A DNA stretch of 64,000 nt from Microbacterium sp. lyk4-40-TSB-66 (GCF_030209475.1 NZ_JARVRW010000007.1:62001-126000); one strand, 5' to 3'. Positions 43,566-52,960 are shown, counted from the first letter of the stretch. The notes: generated by a model not told the origin, from the letters alone. Numbers and translations: made by a program.

Positions 43566-45136
43566 CGATCAGTTCCTCCCCCCTCGTGACGCCGGTGCTC
43601 CTTATGACCGGCGTCACGAAGGCGTTCGCGGGCGTGCCGGCTCTCCGGGGCGCCTCGATCGACGTGCGCCCGGGCGAGGTGCACGGCCTCGTCGGCGAGA
43701 ACGGCGCGGGCAAGTCCACGCTCATCAAGATCCTCGCGGGCATCTACGAGCGCGACGGCGGCACGGTCGTCATCGGCGGGACGGATGCCGGCAAGCTCAC
43801 TCCCGCCGAAGCCCACGCGGCCGGCATCCGGTTCGTGCATCAGGAGCTGCAGCTCGTGCCCGACATGACCGTGGCCGAGAACGTCTGGCTCGGCAACGAG
43901 CAGAGCGCGGGCGGGGTGCTGCGCGGCCGCGCCATGAAGGCCCGCGTGACCGAGGTGCTGCACGACGTGCTCGGCATTCGCCTCTCCCCCACCCGGCTCG
44001 TCCGCGACCTCGGACCCGCCGAGCGCAAGCTCGTGCAGGTGGCCCGCGCGCTGGTCGACGACGACACGCGCCTCATCGTCTTCGACGAGCCCACGGCTCC
44101 GCTCGCCAGCGCCGAGGCCGAGCAGCTGCTCGGCATCATCGGGCGCCTCCGCGAGCGCGGCATCTCCAGCCTTTACATCTCGCACTACCTCGGCGAGGTC
44201 ACTCGCATCTGCGACCGCGTGACCATCCTTCGCGGCGGTCTCGACGTGGGTCGCATCGAGGCGGTCGGTCCCGACAGCGGTCGCGAGATGGTCCGCCTGA
44301 TGATCGGGCGCGAGATCGACGACCTCTATCCCCCACGTCGACCCGTCGTCTCGACCGAGCCGGTGCTGCGCGCGCGGGGCCTCCGCGTCGGCGCGGTCGT
44401 GCACGGCGTCGACCTCGACGTGCGTCCGGGCGAGATCCTGGGTCTGACCGGCTTGCTCGGCTCCGGAGCATCCGAACTCGCCGAAGCCCTGGTGGGGCTG
44501 CACCGCCACGCGGGCGATCTGTCGCTGCTGGCACGGCGGTTCCGTCCGTCGAGCCCGGCCGCCGCCCTCGAGGCCGGCGTGGTGCTGGTGCCGCGCGACC
44601 GCCGCCACGACGGCGTCGTGCTCGACTTCTCCACGCAGCGCAACCTCACCCTCTCGACCCTCGCCGAGGGCACCCGAGCGGGGCTCCTCGACGACGCCGC
44701 GTCGCGGACGCGCGCCGAGGGTCTCGCCGAACGCCTCGACATCCGCCCGCGCGACACGAGCGTGCAGACCCGTCTGCTCAGCGGAGGGAACCAGCAGAAG
44801 GTGGTGCTGGGCCGGAGCCTGGCCGCCGGCGCACGGGTCATCGTGCTCGACGAACCCACGGTGGGCGTCGACATCGGCGCGAAGCAGGAGATCTACCGCC
44901 TGCTCGCGGAGCTCGCGGCATCCGGGACCGCCGTCGTGATCGTCTCGACCGACCCCGCCGAGGTGCTCGGGCTCAGCGACCGCGTCGTGGTGCTCGAACG
45001 CGGACGCGTCGCGCACGAGGTGTCCACCGACGGACTGACCCTCGAGCACCTGAGCGCGTTGGTGACCGGGAGCGCGGACGGCTCCCCCGCCGACGCCGCC
45101 ACCGCCCCCGAACGAACCGAAGGGGATGCCGCATGA
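43562..45136 (+). CDS. Sugar ABC transporter ATP-binding protein (RbsA-like, two NBDs)
   Basis: A 524-residue double ATPase. NBD1: Walker A GENGAGKST, signature DLGPAERKL (degenerate LSGGQ) and Walker B LIVFDEPTAPL. NBD2: GLTGLLGSGASEL (degenerate Walker A, usual for RbsA C-terminal half), LSGGNQQKV and VIVLDEPTVGVD. The GTG at 43562 overlaps the stop of the binding protein gene; an ATG at 43604 is possible. Its stop overlaps the first permease start. It energises import of the sugar-like ligand at the membrane's inner face. Confidence 0.9.
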   Translation: MTISSSPLVTPVLLMTGVTKAFAGVPALRGASIDVRPGEVHGLVGENGAGKSTLIKILAGIYERDGGTVVIGGTDAGKLTPAEAHAAGIRFVHQELQLVPDMTVAENVWLGNEQSAGGVLRGRAMKARVTEVLHDVLGIRLSPTRLVRDLGPAERKLVQVARALVDDDTRLIVFDEPTAPLASAEAEQLLGIIGRLRERGISSLYISHYLGEVTRICDRVTILRGGLDVGRIEAVGPDSGREMVRLMIGREIDDLYPPRRPVVSTEPVLRARGLRVGAVVHGVDLDVRPGEILGLTGLLGSGASELAEALVGLHRHAGDLSLLARRFRPSSPAAALEAGVVLVPRDRRHDGVVLDFSTQRNLTLSTLAEGTRAGLLDDAASRTRAEGLAERLDIRPRDTSVQTRLLSGGNQQKVVLGRSLAAGARVIVLDEPTVGVDIGAKQEIYRLLAELAASGTAVVIVSTDPAEVLGLSDRVVVLERGRVAHEVSTDGLTLEHLSALVTGSADGSPADAATAPERTEGDAA

Positions 45137-46134
45137 GCGCCCTGACCGTGGAGCGCCCGACGCTCGCCCCGCGCCTGCGCAGTCTGCTCGCGCGACGCGG
45201 GCCCCTGCTGGTCGTGCTCGCGATGACCGTGTACCTGGCCGTCACGGCGCGGGGCTTCCTCGGCGTCGCGAACATCACCGCGAGCCTCACGCAGGCGGCC
45301 CCCGTGGCGCTGGTCGCGATGGGCCTCGCGATCGTCGTGATCGGCGGCGGCGACGACGTGGTCGTCGGCGGCATCGATCTGTCGATCCCCGCCACCGCGG
45401 CCCTCGCCACTGCCATCGTCAGCGATCAGCTCACCACCTACGGCACCCCGTTCGCCGTGGCCTTCGCCCTCGGCATCCTGGTCACCACCGTGTTCGGTCT
45501 GCTCAACGCCGTTCTCGTCGGGTGGGTCGGGCTGTCGTCGATCCTCGCCACCCTCGCGGTCTACGTCGCCGTGGTCGGCATCACCCGCGTCGTCAGCGGC
45601 AACCGCCGTATCGACGTGACCGACCCGCTCATCGTCGCCGTCCGCGACACGCGGATCGCCGGCATCCCGCTCGCCGCCGTGCTCATGCTGATCGTCGCCG
45701 CCGTGCTCGTCTTCGTCATGGCGCGCACCCCGTACGGCCGGCGTCTGCAGGCCGTCGGCGGCAACCGGGATGCCGCGACCTTCGCCGGCATCCCGACCCG
45801 GCGCTACATCATGTCGACGTTCGTCATCGCGGGGGTGGTCGCGGGCCTCAGCGCCCTGCTGCTCGTCGCGCGGGGTTCGGGCAGCAGCCCGGGCATCGAC
45901 GAGCGACTCATGGTCGACATGGTGCTGGCGACCTTCCTCGGGGCGGCTTTCACCCGCCGCGGCACCGTCACGATCTTCGGCTCCGTGCTGGGTGCGGTGT
46001 TCGTGGCGCTGCTGTCGAACGGCCTGATCCTCTCGCGCGTGGCCAACGCGTGGGTCGACGGGTTCAAGGGCGTGCTGATCCTGCTCGTCGTCGCCGCGGC
46101 CGCGGCGCGCAAGAGCGAGGAGGCCCGCGCGTGA
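45133..46134 (+). CDS. Sugar ABC transporter permease (RbsC-like)
   Basis: A 333-residue membrane protein with about nine to ten helices. The family signature LTQAAPVALVAMGLAIVVIGGG...GGIDLSIPA is present, as is GNRDAATFAGIPTRRYIM (coupling loop) near residue 210. ATGA overlap with the ATPase stop and GTGA overlap with the next permease gene. It pairs with the second permease as a heterodimer, as in other RbsC-type systems with two permeases. Confidence 0.9.
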   Translation: MSALTVERPTLAPRLRSLLARRGPLLVVLAMTVYLAVTARGFLGVANITASLTQAAPVALVAMGLAIVVIGGGDDVVVGGIDLSIPATAALATAIVSDQLTTYGTPFAVAFALGILVTTVFGLLNAVLVGWVGLSSILATLAVYVAVVGITRVVSGNRRIDVTDPLIVAVRDTRIAGIPLAAVLMLIVAAVLVFVMARTPYGRRLQAVGGNRDAATFAGIPTRRYIMSTFVIAGVVAGLSALLLVARGSGSSPGIDERLMVDMVLATFLGAAFTRRGTVTIFGSVLGAVFVALLSNGLILSRVANAWVDGFKGVLILLVVAAAAARKSEEARA

Positions 46135-47171
46135 GCACCACCGCCACCCGCACCCGCTGGTCGGGGGTCGCCGGTTCCGCCGCCGCGACCGTCACCCGCT
46201 ACGGCTTCGTCGCCGCCTTCGCGCTGCTGATCGTGTTCTTCTCGTTCGCGAGCGACGCGTTCCTGCGCCCGAGCAACCTGCTGAACGTGCTCGACGGCGT
46301 CGCGATCCTGCTGCTCGTCGCCCTCGCCCTGACGGTGGTGGTGTCCTCCGGCGGCATCGACCTCTCGGCCGCTGTCGCCGTCGACTTCGGCGCGTGGTTC
46401 GCGATCGTGTCGATGATGTCGTTCGGGATGCCGTGGCCCGTCGCCGTCCTGCTCGGACTCCTCGGTGGTGCGATCATCGGCGCGCTCAACGCCTTCCTCA
46501 TCGTGGGGCTCGGCGTGACGCCCTTCCTCGCGACGCTCGGCACCTTCTTCATCGGCCGCAGCGCCCAGCAGATCGGCACGAACGGCGGGGCGAGCGTGAG
46601 CTTCCGCGCGGCCCCCGAGGGCTTCACCTTCCTCGGCTCGGGCGACGTGCTGGGCGTGGGCATCCCGGTGATCATCGCGGCTGTCGCGGCCGTGGGCGTC
46701 GGCATCCTGCTGCATCGCACCCCGGCGGGCGTGCGCATCCAGGCGATGGGCCTACAGGACCGCGCGGCGGTCGTCGCGGGTCTTCGCACCCGCCGCATCC
46801 GCGTGCTCGTCTACATCGGCGCGGGAGTGCTGTGCGCGGCGGGCGGGGTGCTGCTGAGCGCCTCGCTGCGGCTGTACACCCCTCTCGCGGGCTTCAGCTA
46901 CCTGCTGGACGCCATCGCCGCGGTGTTCATCGGAGCGTCGATGCACCCGCGCTCGCGTCCGAACGTGCCCGGCACCGTCGTGGGCGTGCTCTTCCTCGGC
47001 GTGCTGGCCAACGGCCTCGACCTGCTCGGTCTCGACTTCAACGTCAAGGCGGCCGTCCAGGGCGTCGTGCTGCTGGTCGCCCTCGTACTGGCGTACACCG
47101 TCGCGCAGCGCGCGCGGGCGGCGGCGGAGCGCAAGCCCGTGGCCAAGACCACCCCGGGCGGTGCGGCGTGA
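46131..47171 (+). CDS. Sugar ABC transporter permease (RbsC-like), second subunit
   Basis: A 346-residue permease with about nine to ten helices. LLVALALTVVVSSGGIDLS is the family motif; GLQDRAAVVAGLRTRRIRVLVY is the coupling loop region. GTGA overlaps on both sides place it between the first permease and the FGGY kinase. Sequence differs clearly from the first permease, so the two arose by old duplication and form the membrane channel together. Confidence 0.9.
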   Translation: MSTTATRTRWSGVAGSAAATVTRYGFVAAFALLIVFFSFASDAFLRPSNLLNVLDGVAILLLVALALTVVVSSGGIDLSAAVAVDFGAWFAIVSMMSFGMPWPVAVLLGLLGGAIIGALNAFLIVGLGVTPFLATLGTFFIGRSAQQIGTNGGASVSFRAAPEGFTFLGSGDVLGVGIPVIIAAVAAVGVGILLHRTPAGVRIQAMGLQDRAAVVAGLRTRRIRVLVYIGAGVLCAAGGVLLSASLRLYTPLAGFSYLLDAIAAVFIGASMHPRSRPNVPGTVVGVLFLGVLANGLDLLGLDFNVKAAVQGVVLLVALVLAYTVAQRARAAAERKPVAKTTPGGAA

Positions 47172-48823
47172 CCCCCGCCGTCCTGGGCATCGACGCCGGA
47201 ACCACCGCGGTCAAGGCCGTGCTCTACTCGCTCGAGGGCGAGACGCTCGCCGCGGGCCACCGCGCCGTCACGGTCGTGCGCACGCCCGACGGTGCGGCCG
47301 AGAGCGACATCGACCTCGTGTGGGAGGCCGTCGTCGGTGCCGTGCGTCAGGCCCTGTCGCAGGCCCGCAGTGCCGGGCCCGACGTCGTCGCGATCGGTGT
47401 CACCGGCCAGGGCGACGGGGCGTGGCTCATCGACGCCGACGGACACCCGGTGCGCCCGGCCGCCCTGTGGCTCGACGGACGCGGCGCCGACCGCGTGACC
47501 GCGTGGCAGAACGACGGCCGGGATGCCGCCGTGATCGCCGCCACGGGATCGGCCAGCTTCCCGGGGACGCTCCCCGTGCTCCTCGACGGCTTCGCCGAGA
47601 CCGAGCCCGAGACCCTCGCCCGCGCCGCCCACCATCTCAACTGCAAGGACGCGGTGCGCCACCGCCTCACGGGCGAGGTCGCCACCGACCCCTCCGAGGC
47701 GTCGCGCACGTACCTCGACCCGGCGACCCTCGCCTACTCCGACGAGATGATCGACGCGCTCGGCCACCGCCGGTTCGCGCACCTGCTCGCGCCCGTGCGC
47801 GCCCCCCACGAGAACGCGGGCTCCCTCACCGATGCCGCCGCCGCCGAGCTGGGTCTCCGATCCGGCGTGCCCGTCGCCGTCGGGCTCGTCGATTCCGCCG
47901 CCTGCCCCGTGGGGCTCGGCGCCCTCGACGATCAGGACGGCTGGGTCGTGCTCGGCACGACCGCCACCGTGGCCGTCAACCGCGTCGACCGCGACGCCGC
48001 CGACAGCGGGATCGGCATCCTCATACCCACCGGGCGGGGCACCCAGGTGCTCGAAGCCCTGTCGTCGATGGTCGGCACGCCCAACCTCGACTGGGTGCGC
48101 GACACCCTGGGCCTCGCCGACCGCGGCTGGAGCGAGCTCGAACGCCTCGCACGCACGGCACCGGCCGGCAGCGGCGGGGTGATCTATCTCCCCTACGGCT
48201 CGCCCAGCGGCGAGCGCGCCCCGTTCGTTGATGCCGCAGCCTCGGCATCCTGGGTCGGCATGAACGTCACGACGACTCCGGCGCAACTGCTGCGCAGTGT
48301 CTTCGAGGGCCTCGCGTTCTCGGTCGCGGAGTGCCTCGACCTGCTGAGTGCCGCCGAGCGCGTGCCCGTGTGCGGCGGCGGCGCGCGCAGCGACCTGCTG
48401 TGCCAGCTGCTGGCCGACGTGTCGGGTCGCACGATCGTGCGTACGACCGACCCCGAGGTCGGAGCGCGGGGCGCGGCGACCGTCGCCCTGGTGGCCGCGG
48501 GGCTCGCCGTCGACCTGGGCGCCGCCGTGCGGGTCTTCCCCGCCGACGCGGTCGAGTTCGCACCTCGCCCCTCCTCCGCCCTGTCGTCGGCGCGAGAGGT
48601 GTTCGCACGCGTGCGGGCGGCGCTGCGGCCGGAGTGGCCGGCGCTGCGCGCCCTCGGTCGGCCGGCACCGGATGCCGAAGGCCTCCGCCTCGACGCGACG
48701 ACCGGCGGCGCGCCTCAGGGCGATGACCGCGCCGAGGTCGAACGCACCGCCGCCGGAGCCCCGGCCGCGCACCTCGACGAGCCCGTTCCCGACGTCCCCA
48801 CCCCCGAGAGGACCCCCGCGTGA
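47168..48823 (+). CDS. FGGY-family carbohydrate kinase
   Basis: A 551-residue sugar kinase. N-terminal phosphate loop GIDAGTTAVKAVL; GVTGQGDGAWLID with an Asp near residue 80 that fits the substrate site; second ATP region VVLGTTATVAVN and C-terminal PVCGGGARSDLLCQLLADV. The last 60 residues are a low-complexity acidic tail not typical of the family. FGGY enzymes phosphorylate ketoses and polyols, some (rhamnulokinase, fuculokinase) at O1. In this operon it could make 5-methylthioribulose 1-phosphate directly, replacing MtnK and MtnA. That reaction is inferred, not known for the family. Confidence 0.87.
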   Translation: MTPAVLGIDAGTTAVKAVLYSLEGETLAAGHRAVTVVRTPDGAAESDIDLVWEAVVGAVRQALSQARSAGPDVVAIGVTGQGDGAWLIDADGHPVRPAALWLDGRGADRVTAWQNDGRDAAVIAATGSASFPGTLPVLLDGFAETEPETLARAAHHLNCKDAVRHRLTGEVATDPSEASRTYLDPATLAYSDEMIDALGHRRFAHLLAPVRAPHENAGSLTDAAAAELGLRSGVPVAVGLVDSAACPVGLGALDDQDGWVVLGTTATVAVNRVDRDAADSGIGILIPTGRGTQVLEALSSMVGTPNLDWVRDTLGLADRGWSELERLARTAPAGSGGVIYLPYGSPSGERAPFVDAAASASWVGMNVTTTPAQLLRSVFEGLAFSVAECLDLLSAAERVPVCGGGARSDLLCQLLADVSGRTIVRTTDPEVGARGAATVALVAAGLAVDLGAAVRVFPADAVEFAPRPSSALSSAREVFARVRAALRPEWPALRALGRPAPDAEGLRLDATTGGAPQGDDRAEVERTAAGAPAAHLDEPVPDVPTPERTPA

Positions 48824-49788
48824 CCCGCATCGTCGTCACCGCCCCCTTCGACCCGCGGATCGCCGCCGAGCTCCCGGGTGAGGTGTTCACGACACCCGAT
48901 GTCGAGATCGGCCAGTCGCTCGGCGCGCGCGCCGCCGCCGATCCCGCGTTCGCGGAGGCCCTGGCCGGCGCCGACGTCGTGATCGCGGAGCTCGACCGCA
49001 TCGACGACGACGCCCTGGCCGCGGCGCCGCGCCTGTCGCTGGTCGTCGCCTGCCGGGCGAACCCCGCGAACGTCGACCTCGCCGCGTGCGCCGCGCGCGG
49101 CGTCGAGGTGCGCACGACGCCGGGCCGCAACGCCGACGTGACCGCCGACTTCACCCTCGCCCTCCTGCTCGCGACCGTGCGCCACGTGCCCGCGGCGTCG
49201 GCATGGCTGCGCGAGGGCAACTGGAGCACCGACGACGTCTTCGAGCCCTACGCACGGTTCCGCGGCACCGGCCTCACGGGCCGGCAGCTCGGCGTCGTCG
49301 GCGGCGGAGCGGTCGGCCGCCGCGTCGTGCGCCGCGCGCAGGGGTTCGGCATGCGCGTCGCCGTCTACGACCCCTTCCTCGCCCCCGGCGACCTGGGCGA
49401 CGACGTGACGCACCTCGAGCTCGACGACCTGCTCTCCTCGAGTGACATCGTCACCCTGCACGTGCCGCTCACCCCCGAGACCACCGGGCTGATCGGCGCG
49501 CGCGAACTCGCCCTGCTGCGCCCCGACGCATACCTGATCAACGCCGGCCGCGCCGCTCTCGTCGACCGCGACGCCCTCGTCGCGGTGCTGAGCGACGCGC
49601 GCATCGCCGGCGCCGGCTTCGACGTGTTCCACGACGAACCGCTCAGCCCCGACGACGTGCTGCTGCGACTGCCGAACGTCACCCTCACCCCCCACATCGC
49701 CGGGGCGTCCGACGACGTGGTCGTCGAGCACTCCCGCCTCGCGGCCCTCGCCGTGGCATCCTTCATCGACACGAAAGTGAAATCATGA
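48820..49788 (+). CDS. D-2-hydroxyacid dehydrogenase (NAD-dependent)
   Basis: A 322-residue protein of the D-isomer 2-hydroxyacid dehydrogenase family. NAD-binding GVVGGGAVGRRVVRRA near residue 165; catalytic Arg in NAGRAALVDRDAL, Glu in FHDEPLSPDD and His in TPHIAGASDD. Overlaps the kinase stop (GTGA) and the mtnC start (ATGA). Within the pathway it could interconvert 4-methylthio-2-oxobutyrate, the MtnD product, and its hydroxy acid, or oxidise a sugar acid earlier. The family alone does not decide the substrate. Confidence 0.87.
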   Translation: MTRIVVTAPFDPRIAAELPGEVFTTPDVEIGQSLGARAAADPAFAEALAGADVVIAELDRIDDDALAAAPRLSLVVACRANPANVDLAACAARGVEVRTTPGRNADVTADFTLALLLATVRHVPAASAWLREGNWSTDDVFEPYARFRGTGLTGRQLGVVGGGAVGRRVVRRAQGFGMRVAVYDPFLAPGDLGDDVTHLELDDLLSSSDIVTLHVPLTPETTGLIGARELALLRPDAYLINAGRAALVDRDALVAVLSDARIAGAGFDVFHDEPLSPDDVLLRLPNVTLTPHIAGASDDVVVEHSRLAALAVASFIDTKVKS

Positions 49789-50489
49789 CCGTCTCCGCCA
49801 CCGCCGACGTGGTCGTGCTCGACATCGAGGGCACCACGTCCGCCGCCGGGTTCATCCTCGGCGACCTGTACGACTACGCCCGCCCGCGTCTGGACGAGGT
49901 GCTCGGACGCGACGACGACACCGTCCGCGCCGCCCGCGCCGCCGCGATCGTCGAGACGGGCCTGGATGCCGACGCCTCCGACGCCGAGATCGCCGAGGCG
50001 CTGCGCGGTCTGATGGCGAAGGACGTCAAGTCCACCCCGCTCAAGACGCTGCAGGGGATCATCTGGGCCGAGGGCTTCGCCGCGGGCGAGATCCACTCGC
50101 AGTTCTTCGACGACGTGCCGCCGCGCCTGCACGCCTGGCACGAAGACGGTGTCCGGCTGGCCGTCTACTCGTCGGGCTCGGTCGCCTCGCAGGTGCCGTG
50201 GTTCCGTCACGCGCCGCAGGGCGACCTGACCCCCCTCGTGGAGGACTTCTTCGACACGGTCAAGGCCGGGCCGAAGAAGGAGCGCGCGTCGTTCGACGCG
50301 ATCGCCGCCGCCCTCGACGTCGCCCCCGAGCGTGCGTTGTTCCTCACCGACCACCCCGACGAGGTGACCGCGGCCCTCGCGGCCGGTTGGCAGGTGGTCG
50401 CCCTCGACCGCGCCGGCGAACCGTGGGCCGGAACCGCGTTCGCCTCCCCCGCCGTGGCGTCCTTCGACGAGATCGAGGTGACCCGATGA
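49785..50489 (+). CDS. mtnC: Acireductone synthase (enolase-phosphatase E1)
   Basis: A 234-residue HAD-type enzyme. The nucleophile motif is DIEGTT at residues 13-18 (Asp13, general acid Glu15), diagnostic for MtnC; YSSGSVASQ near residue 125 and FFDTVKAGPKKE supply motifs II and III, and FLTDHPDEV motif IV. It converts 2,3-diketo-5-methylthiopentyl 1-phosphate to acireductone. It sits between the hydroxyacid dehydrogenase and mtnB, with ATGA overlaps on both sides. Confidence 0.93.
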   Translation: MTVSATADVVVLDIEGTTSAAGFILGDLYDYARPRLDEVLGRDDDTVRAARAAAIVETGLDADASDAEIAEALRGLMAKDVKSTPLKTLQGIIWAEGFAAGEIHSQFFDDVPPRLHAWHEDGVRLAVYSSGSVASQVPWFRHAPQGDLTPLVEDFFDTVKAGPKKERASFDAIAAALDVAPERALFLTDHPDEVTAALAAGWQVVALDRAGEPWAGTAFASPAVASFDEIEVTR

Positions 50490-51121
50490 GCGTCCTCCCC
50501 TCTCGCGACCTGGTGCAGGCCGCCGGTGCCGCGCTCGCGGCCGAGGCCTCGCGCTTCTCGGGCTACGGCTGGATGCGCGGCACCTCGGGCAACCTCTCGG
50601 TCGTCGTCGACCGCGATCCGCTCGTGCTCGCCGTCACCGCCTCGGGCCTCGACAAGTCGTTGCTCACCGATGCCGACGTCGTCTTGATCGACGCGAACGG
50701 CGAGGCGATCGACCCCCACGACCAGCGGCCCCCGTCGGCCGAGTCGGGTCTGCACGCCCACATCGCGGCGCGCACGGGCGCGAACGCGGTGTTCCACGTG
50801 CACGCGTTCGACGCCGTCGTCGCCGGACACCGGTGGCCGGGCGGCGTCGAGATCCGCGACATGGAGATGCTCAAAGGCATCGGCCACCTCGCCGACGACG
50901 AGACGGTGACCGTCCCCGTCATCCGCAACCACCAGGACATGACCGTCGAAGCCGGCTGGTTCGACGAGGTCTATCGTCCCGCCACCGCCGAGGTGCCCGA
51001 GGTTCCGGCGCTCATCGTCGCGAACCACGGCATGTACGCCTGGGGCAGCGACGTGGCCGCGGCCCGTCGCCACCTCGAGATCACCGAGTGGCTGCTGCGC
51101 TTCGCCGTCGCGACGCGCTGA
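50486..51121 (+). CDS. mtnB: Methylthioribulose-1-phosphate dehydratase
   Basis: A 211-residue class II aldolase-fold dehydratase. GTSGNLSV near residue 32, the acidic SAESGLHAH, zinc-binding HVHAFDAVV and HHG-like ANHGMYAWG are visible. MtnB removes water from 5-methylthioribulose 1-phosphate to give the diketo phosphate used by MtnC, its neighbour. The close neighbour families (L-fuculose/L-ribulose aldolases) are possible from fold alone, but the flanking mtnC and mtnD make MtnB the best call. Confidence 0.9.
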   Translation: MSVLPSRDLVQAAGAALAAEASRFSGYGWMRGTSGNLSVVVDRDPLVLAVTASGLDKSLLTDADVVLIDANGEAIDPHDQRPPSAESGLHAHIAARTGANAVFHVHAFDAVVAGHRWPGGVEIRDMEMLKGIGHLADDETVTVPVIRNHQDMTVEAGWFDEVYRPATAEVPEVPALIVANHGMYAWGSDVAAARRHLEITEWLLRFAVATR

Positions 51122-51165
51122 GCCACCGGCATCCATCCTCCCCACCCCCAACGAAAGGAGCGGCC

Positions 51166-51747
51166 ATGACCCTGCTGACCGTCTGGAAGGAAACCGACCC
51201 CAGCACGCCCGTGCTCGAGACCACCGAGGAGAGCGAGATCCGAGAGGCCCTCGCCGAGCTCGGCGCCCGCTTCTCGCGCTGGGAGGTCAAGGACGTCGCC
51301 GTCGGCGCCTCGCAGGACGAGGTGCTCGCGCTGTACGCCGACGAGATCGGCGAGGTGAAGGACCGCGAGGGCTACACCCTCGTCGACGTCGTGGCGCTCG
51401 ACCCCGCGCAGTCCGACTACGACGAGGTCAAGACGCCGTTCCGCGAGAAGTTCCTGTCGGAGCACGCGCACGACGACGACGAGGACCGCTACTTCGCCAA
51501 GGGTGCCGGCGTGTTCTACCTGCACGCGAACGAGAAGGTGCACGCGGTGTACTGCGAGGCGGGCGACCTCATCTCGGTGCCGGCGAACACCACCCACTGG
51601 TTCGACATGGGCACCACGCCCCACTACGTCAGCGTGCGCTTCTTCCACGACGACGACGGCTGGGTCGGCCACTTCACCGGCAGCCCGATCGCGGAGTCGT
51701 TCGCCTCGTTCGACCAGCTCGCGGAGCGTCGCGCGCAGCTCGCCTGA
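51166..51747 (+). CDS. mtnD: Acireductone dioxygenase
   Basis: A 193-residue cupin. Metal ligands: the two His in EHAHDDDEDRYF with the following Glu, and a later His in NTTHWFDMG. It oxidises acireductone to 4-methylthio-2-oxobutyrate and formate with Fe(II), or to methylthiopropionate and CO with Ni. GAAAGGAG is five bases before the ATG. Last gene of the unit, 44 bp after mtnB. The final transamination enzyme (MtnE) and MtnA are not in this cluster. Confidence 0.93.
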   Translation: MTLLTVWKETDPSTPVLETTEESEIREALAELGARFSRWEVKDVAVGASQDEVLALYADEIGEVKDREGYTLVDVVALDPAQSDYDEVKTPFREKFLSEHAHDDDEDRYFAKGAGVFYLHANEKVHAVYCEAGDLISVPANTTHWFDMGTTPHYVSVRFFHDDDGWVGHFTGSPIAESFASFDQLAERRAQLA

Positions 51748-51930
51748 TCCCGCATCCGCAGATCGCCCGTCCCCGTCGCAACCCTCCGGATGCCGCAGGG
51801 GCGGGCGTTCCGCATGAGGGGCGGTGGCGGCGGCGATCCCGCGATCGGCCGACCGGACGCCCCGCGCTTGCGGGGGTCGGTGCGCCGCAATAGCTTCGTG
51901 TCGTCCGCGCACGCGGTGAGGGGGTCGACC

Positions 51931-52851
51931 ATGGTGGCATTCGTGATGGCGCTGTCGGTGACGTGCCTCGCGGCGACCGGCGCCCTGCTCCTGGTGGGGC
52001 TGCTGCTCGTCGGCCGTGACGGCCCGGCCGGCGCATCACTGCAGTACGCCGCGATCGCCGGTGTGGCCGAGGTCAGCGCATCGGCGATCTACCTGGTCTG
52101 GGTGAACGTGGGCTGGTCTATCGCGTTCGCCGTCGCGAATGCCCTGATGGTCCTCGGACCGGTGATGATCCCCCTCGCCTTCCACGCTCTGAGCCCCACC
52201 TCGGTGACCCTCTCGTCGACGGTGATCGCCGGGGCCGGTGTCGTCGTGGTCGCCGCGACCTCGTTCCTCCTCCCGGAGCTGGAGGCCGTCGTGGTGCAGT
52301 CGTTCACCTTCGCGGTCGTCGGAGTGTGCGGCGCGGCGGCGGCCCTCGGCTCCCGGGAAGGGCACCGGGCGTCGATCCGCGTGCTTGCCGGAACGCTGAG
52401 CGTGTTCTCGCTCTACTGTGCGGCCCGGGGCATCGCCCTCGCGATCGCGGTCGCCGAGGACGACGACCGCGCCCCCGGCGGGATCTTCTCCGACGCGGGC
52501 GCCATCACGGTGGGGGTCGTCGTCATCGCCCTGGCGACGGGAGCGGTCTCGGCGTTCTGGCTCGCCGTGCGCCGTGAGAACCTCCTCGCGGCCGCGGGGT
52601 CGTCCGCCGTGCTCGTGATCGTGCCCGGCCGTCGGCTCGGCGGCACCGGCCGCCTGCCACGGTTCCGCGGGCTCGTCGAAGACGTACGCGAAGCCGCCGC
52701 GGCCATCGATCCCGGCGCGGTGTCGGTGTTCGGCGGCGCGGGGCTGTCGCGGTCCGGGGCGGCGACGGCGCTGAAGGACACCCTGCGCATCGACCACGGG
52801 TGGACCGAGGAGGAGATCGCCCTCCTCGCGCAGACCACCGTGGAGCGCTGA
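51931..52851 (+). CDS. Seven-helix membrane protein with soluble C-terminal domain, paralogue of the gene at 27180
   Basis: A 306-residue protein with about seven hydrophobic segments (residues 1-225) and a soluble tail of about 80 residues, with the shared A.AIDPGA and RIDHGWTEEEIALL motifs described for the gene at 27180. GAGGGGG is six bases before the ATG. It follows mtnD by 183 bp but has its own start region. No known signal-output domain is recognised. Two copies 24 kb apart suggest a small family of membrane sensors or channels particular to this lineage. Confidence 0.65.
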   Translation: MVAFVMALSVTCLAATGALLLVGLLLVGRDGPAGASLQYAAIAGVAEVSASAIYLVWVNVGWSIAFAVANALMVLGPVMIPLAFHALSPTSVTLSSTVIAGAGVVVVAATSFLLPELEAVVVQSFTFAVVGVCGAAAALGSREGHRASIRVLAGTLSVFSLYCAARGIALAIAVAEDDDRAPGGIFSDAGAITVGVVVIALATGAVSAFWLAVRRENLLAAAGSSAVLVIVPGRRLGGTGRLPRFRGLVEDVREAAAAIDPGAVSVFGGAGLSRSGAATALKDTLRIDHGWTEEEIALLAQTTVER

Positions 52852-52880
52852 CCGGCGCGCCGGCGGTGTTCGGCGGCGGG

Positions 52881-52960
52881 GTCGGGCGGCATCGCCGCAG
52901 GTCGGGCGGCATCGCCGCGGGACGGGCGGCATCGCCGCGGGTCGGGCGGCGTCAGGCGGG
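52881..52960. repeat. 20-bp tandem repeat, four copies
   Basis: Units start exactly at 52881, 52901, 52921 and 52941 (consensus GTCGGGCGGCATCGCCGCGG); the last is diverged. It lies between two convergent genes and each unit can fold partly (GGCGGC/GCCGCG). Confidence 0.85.
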
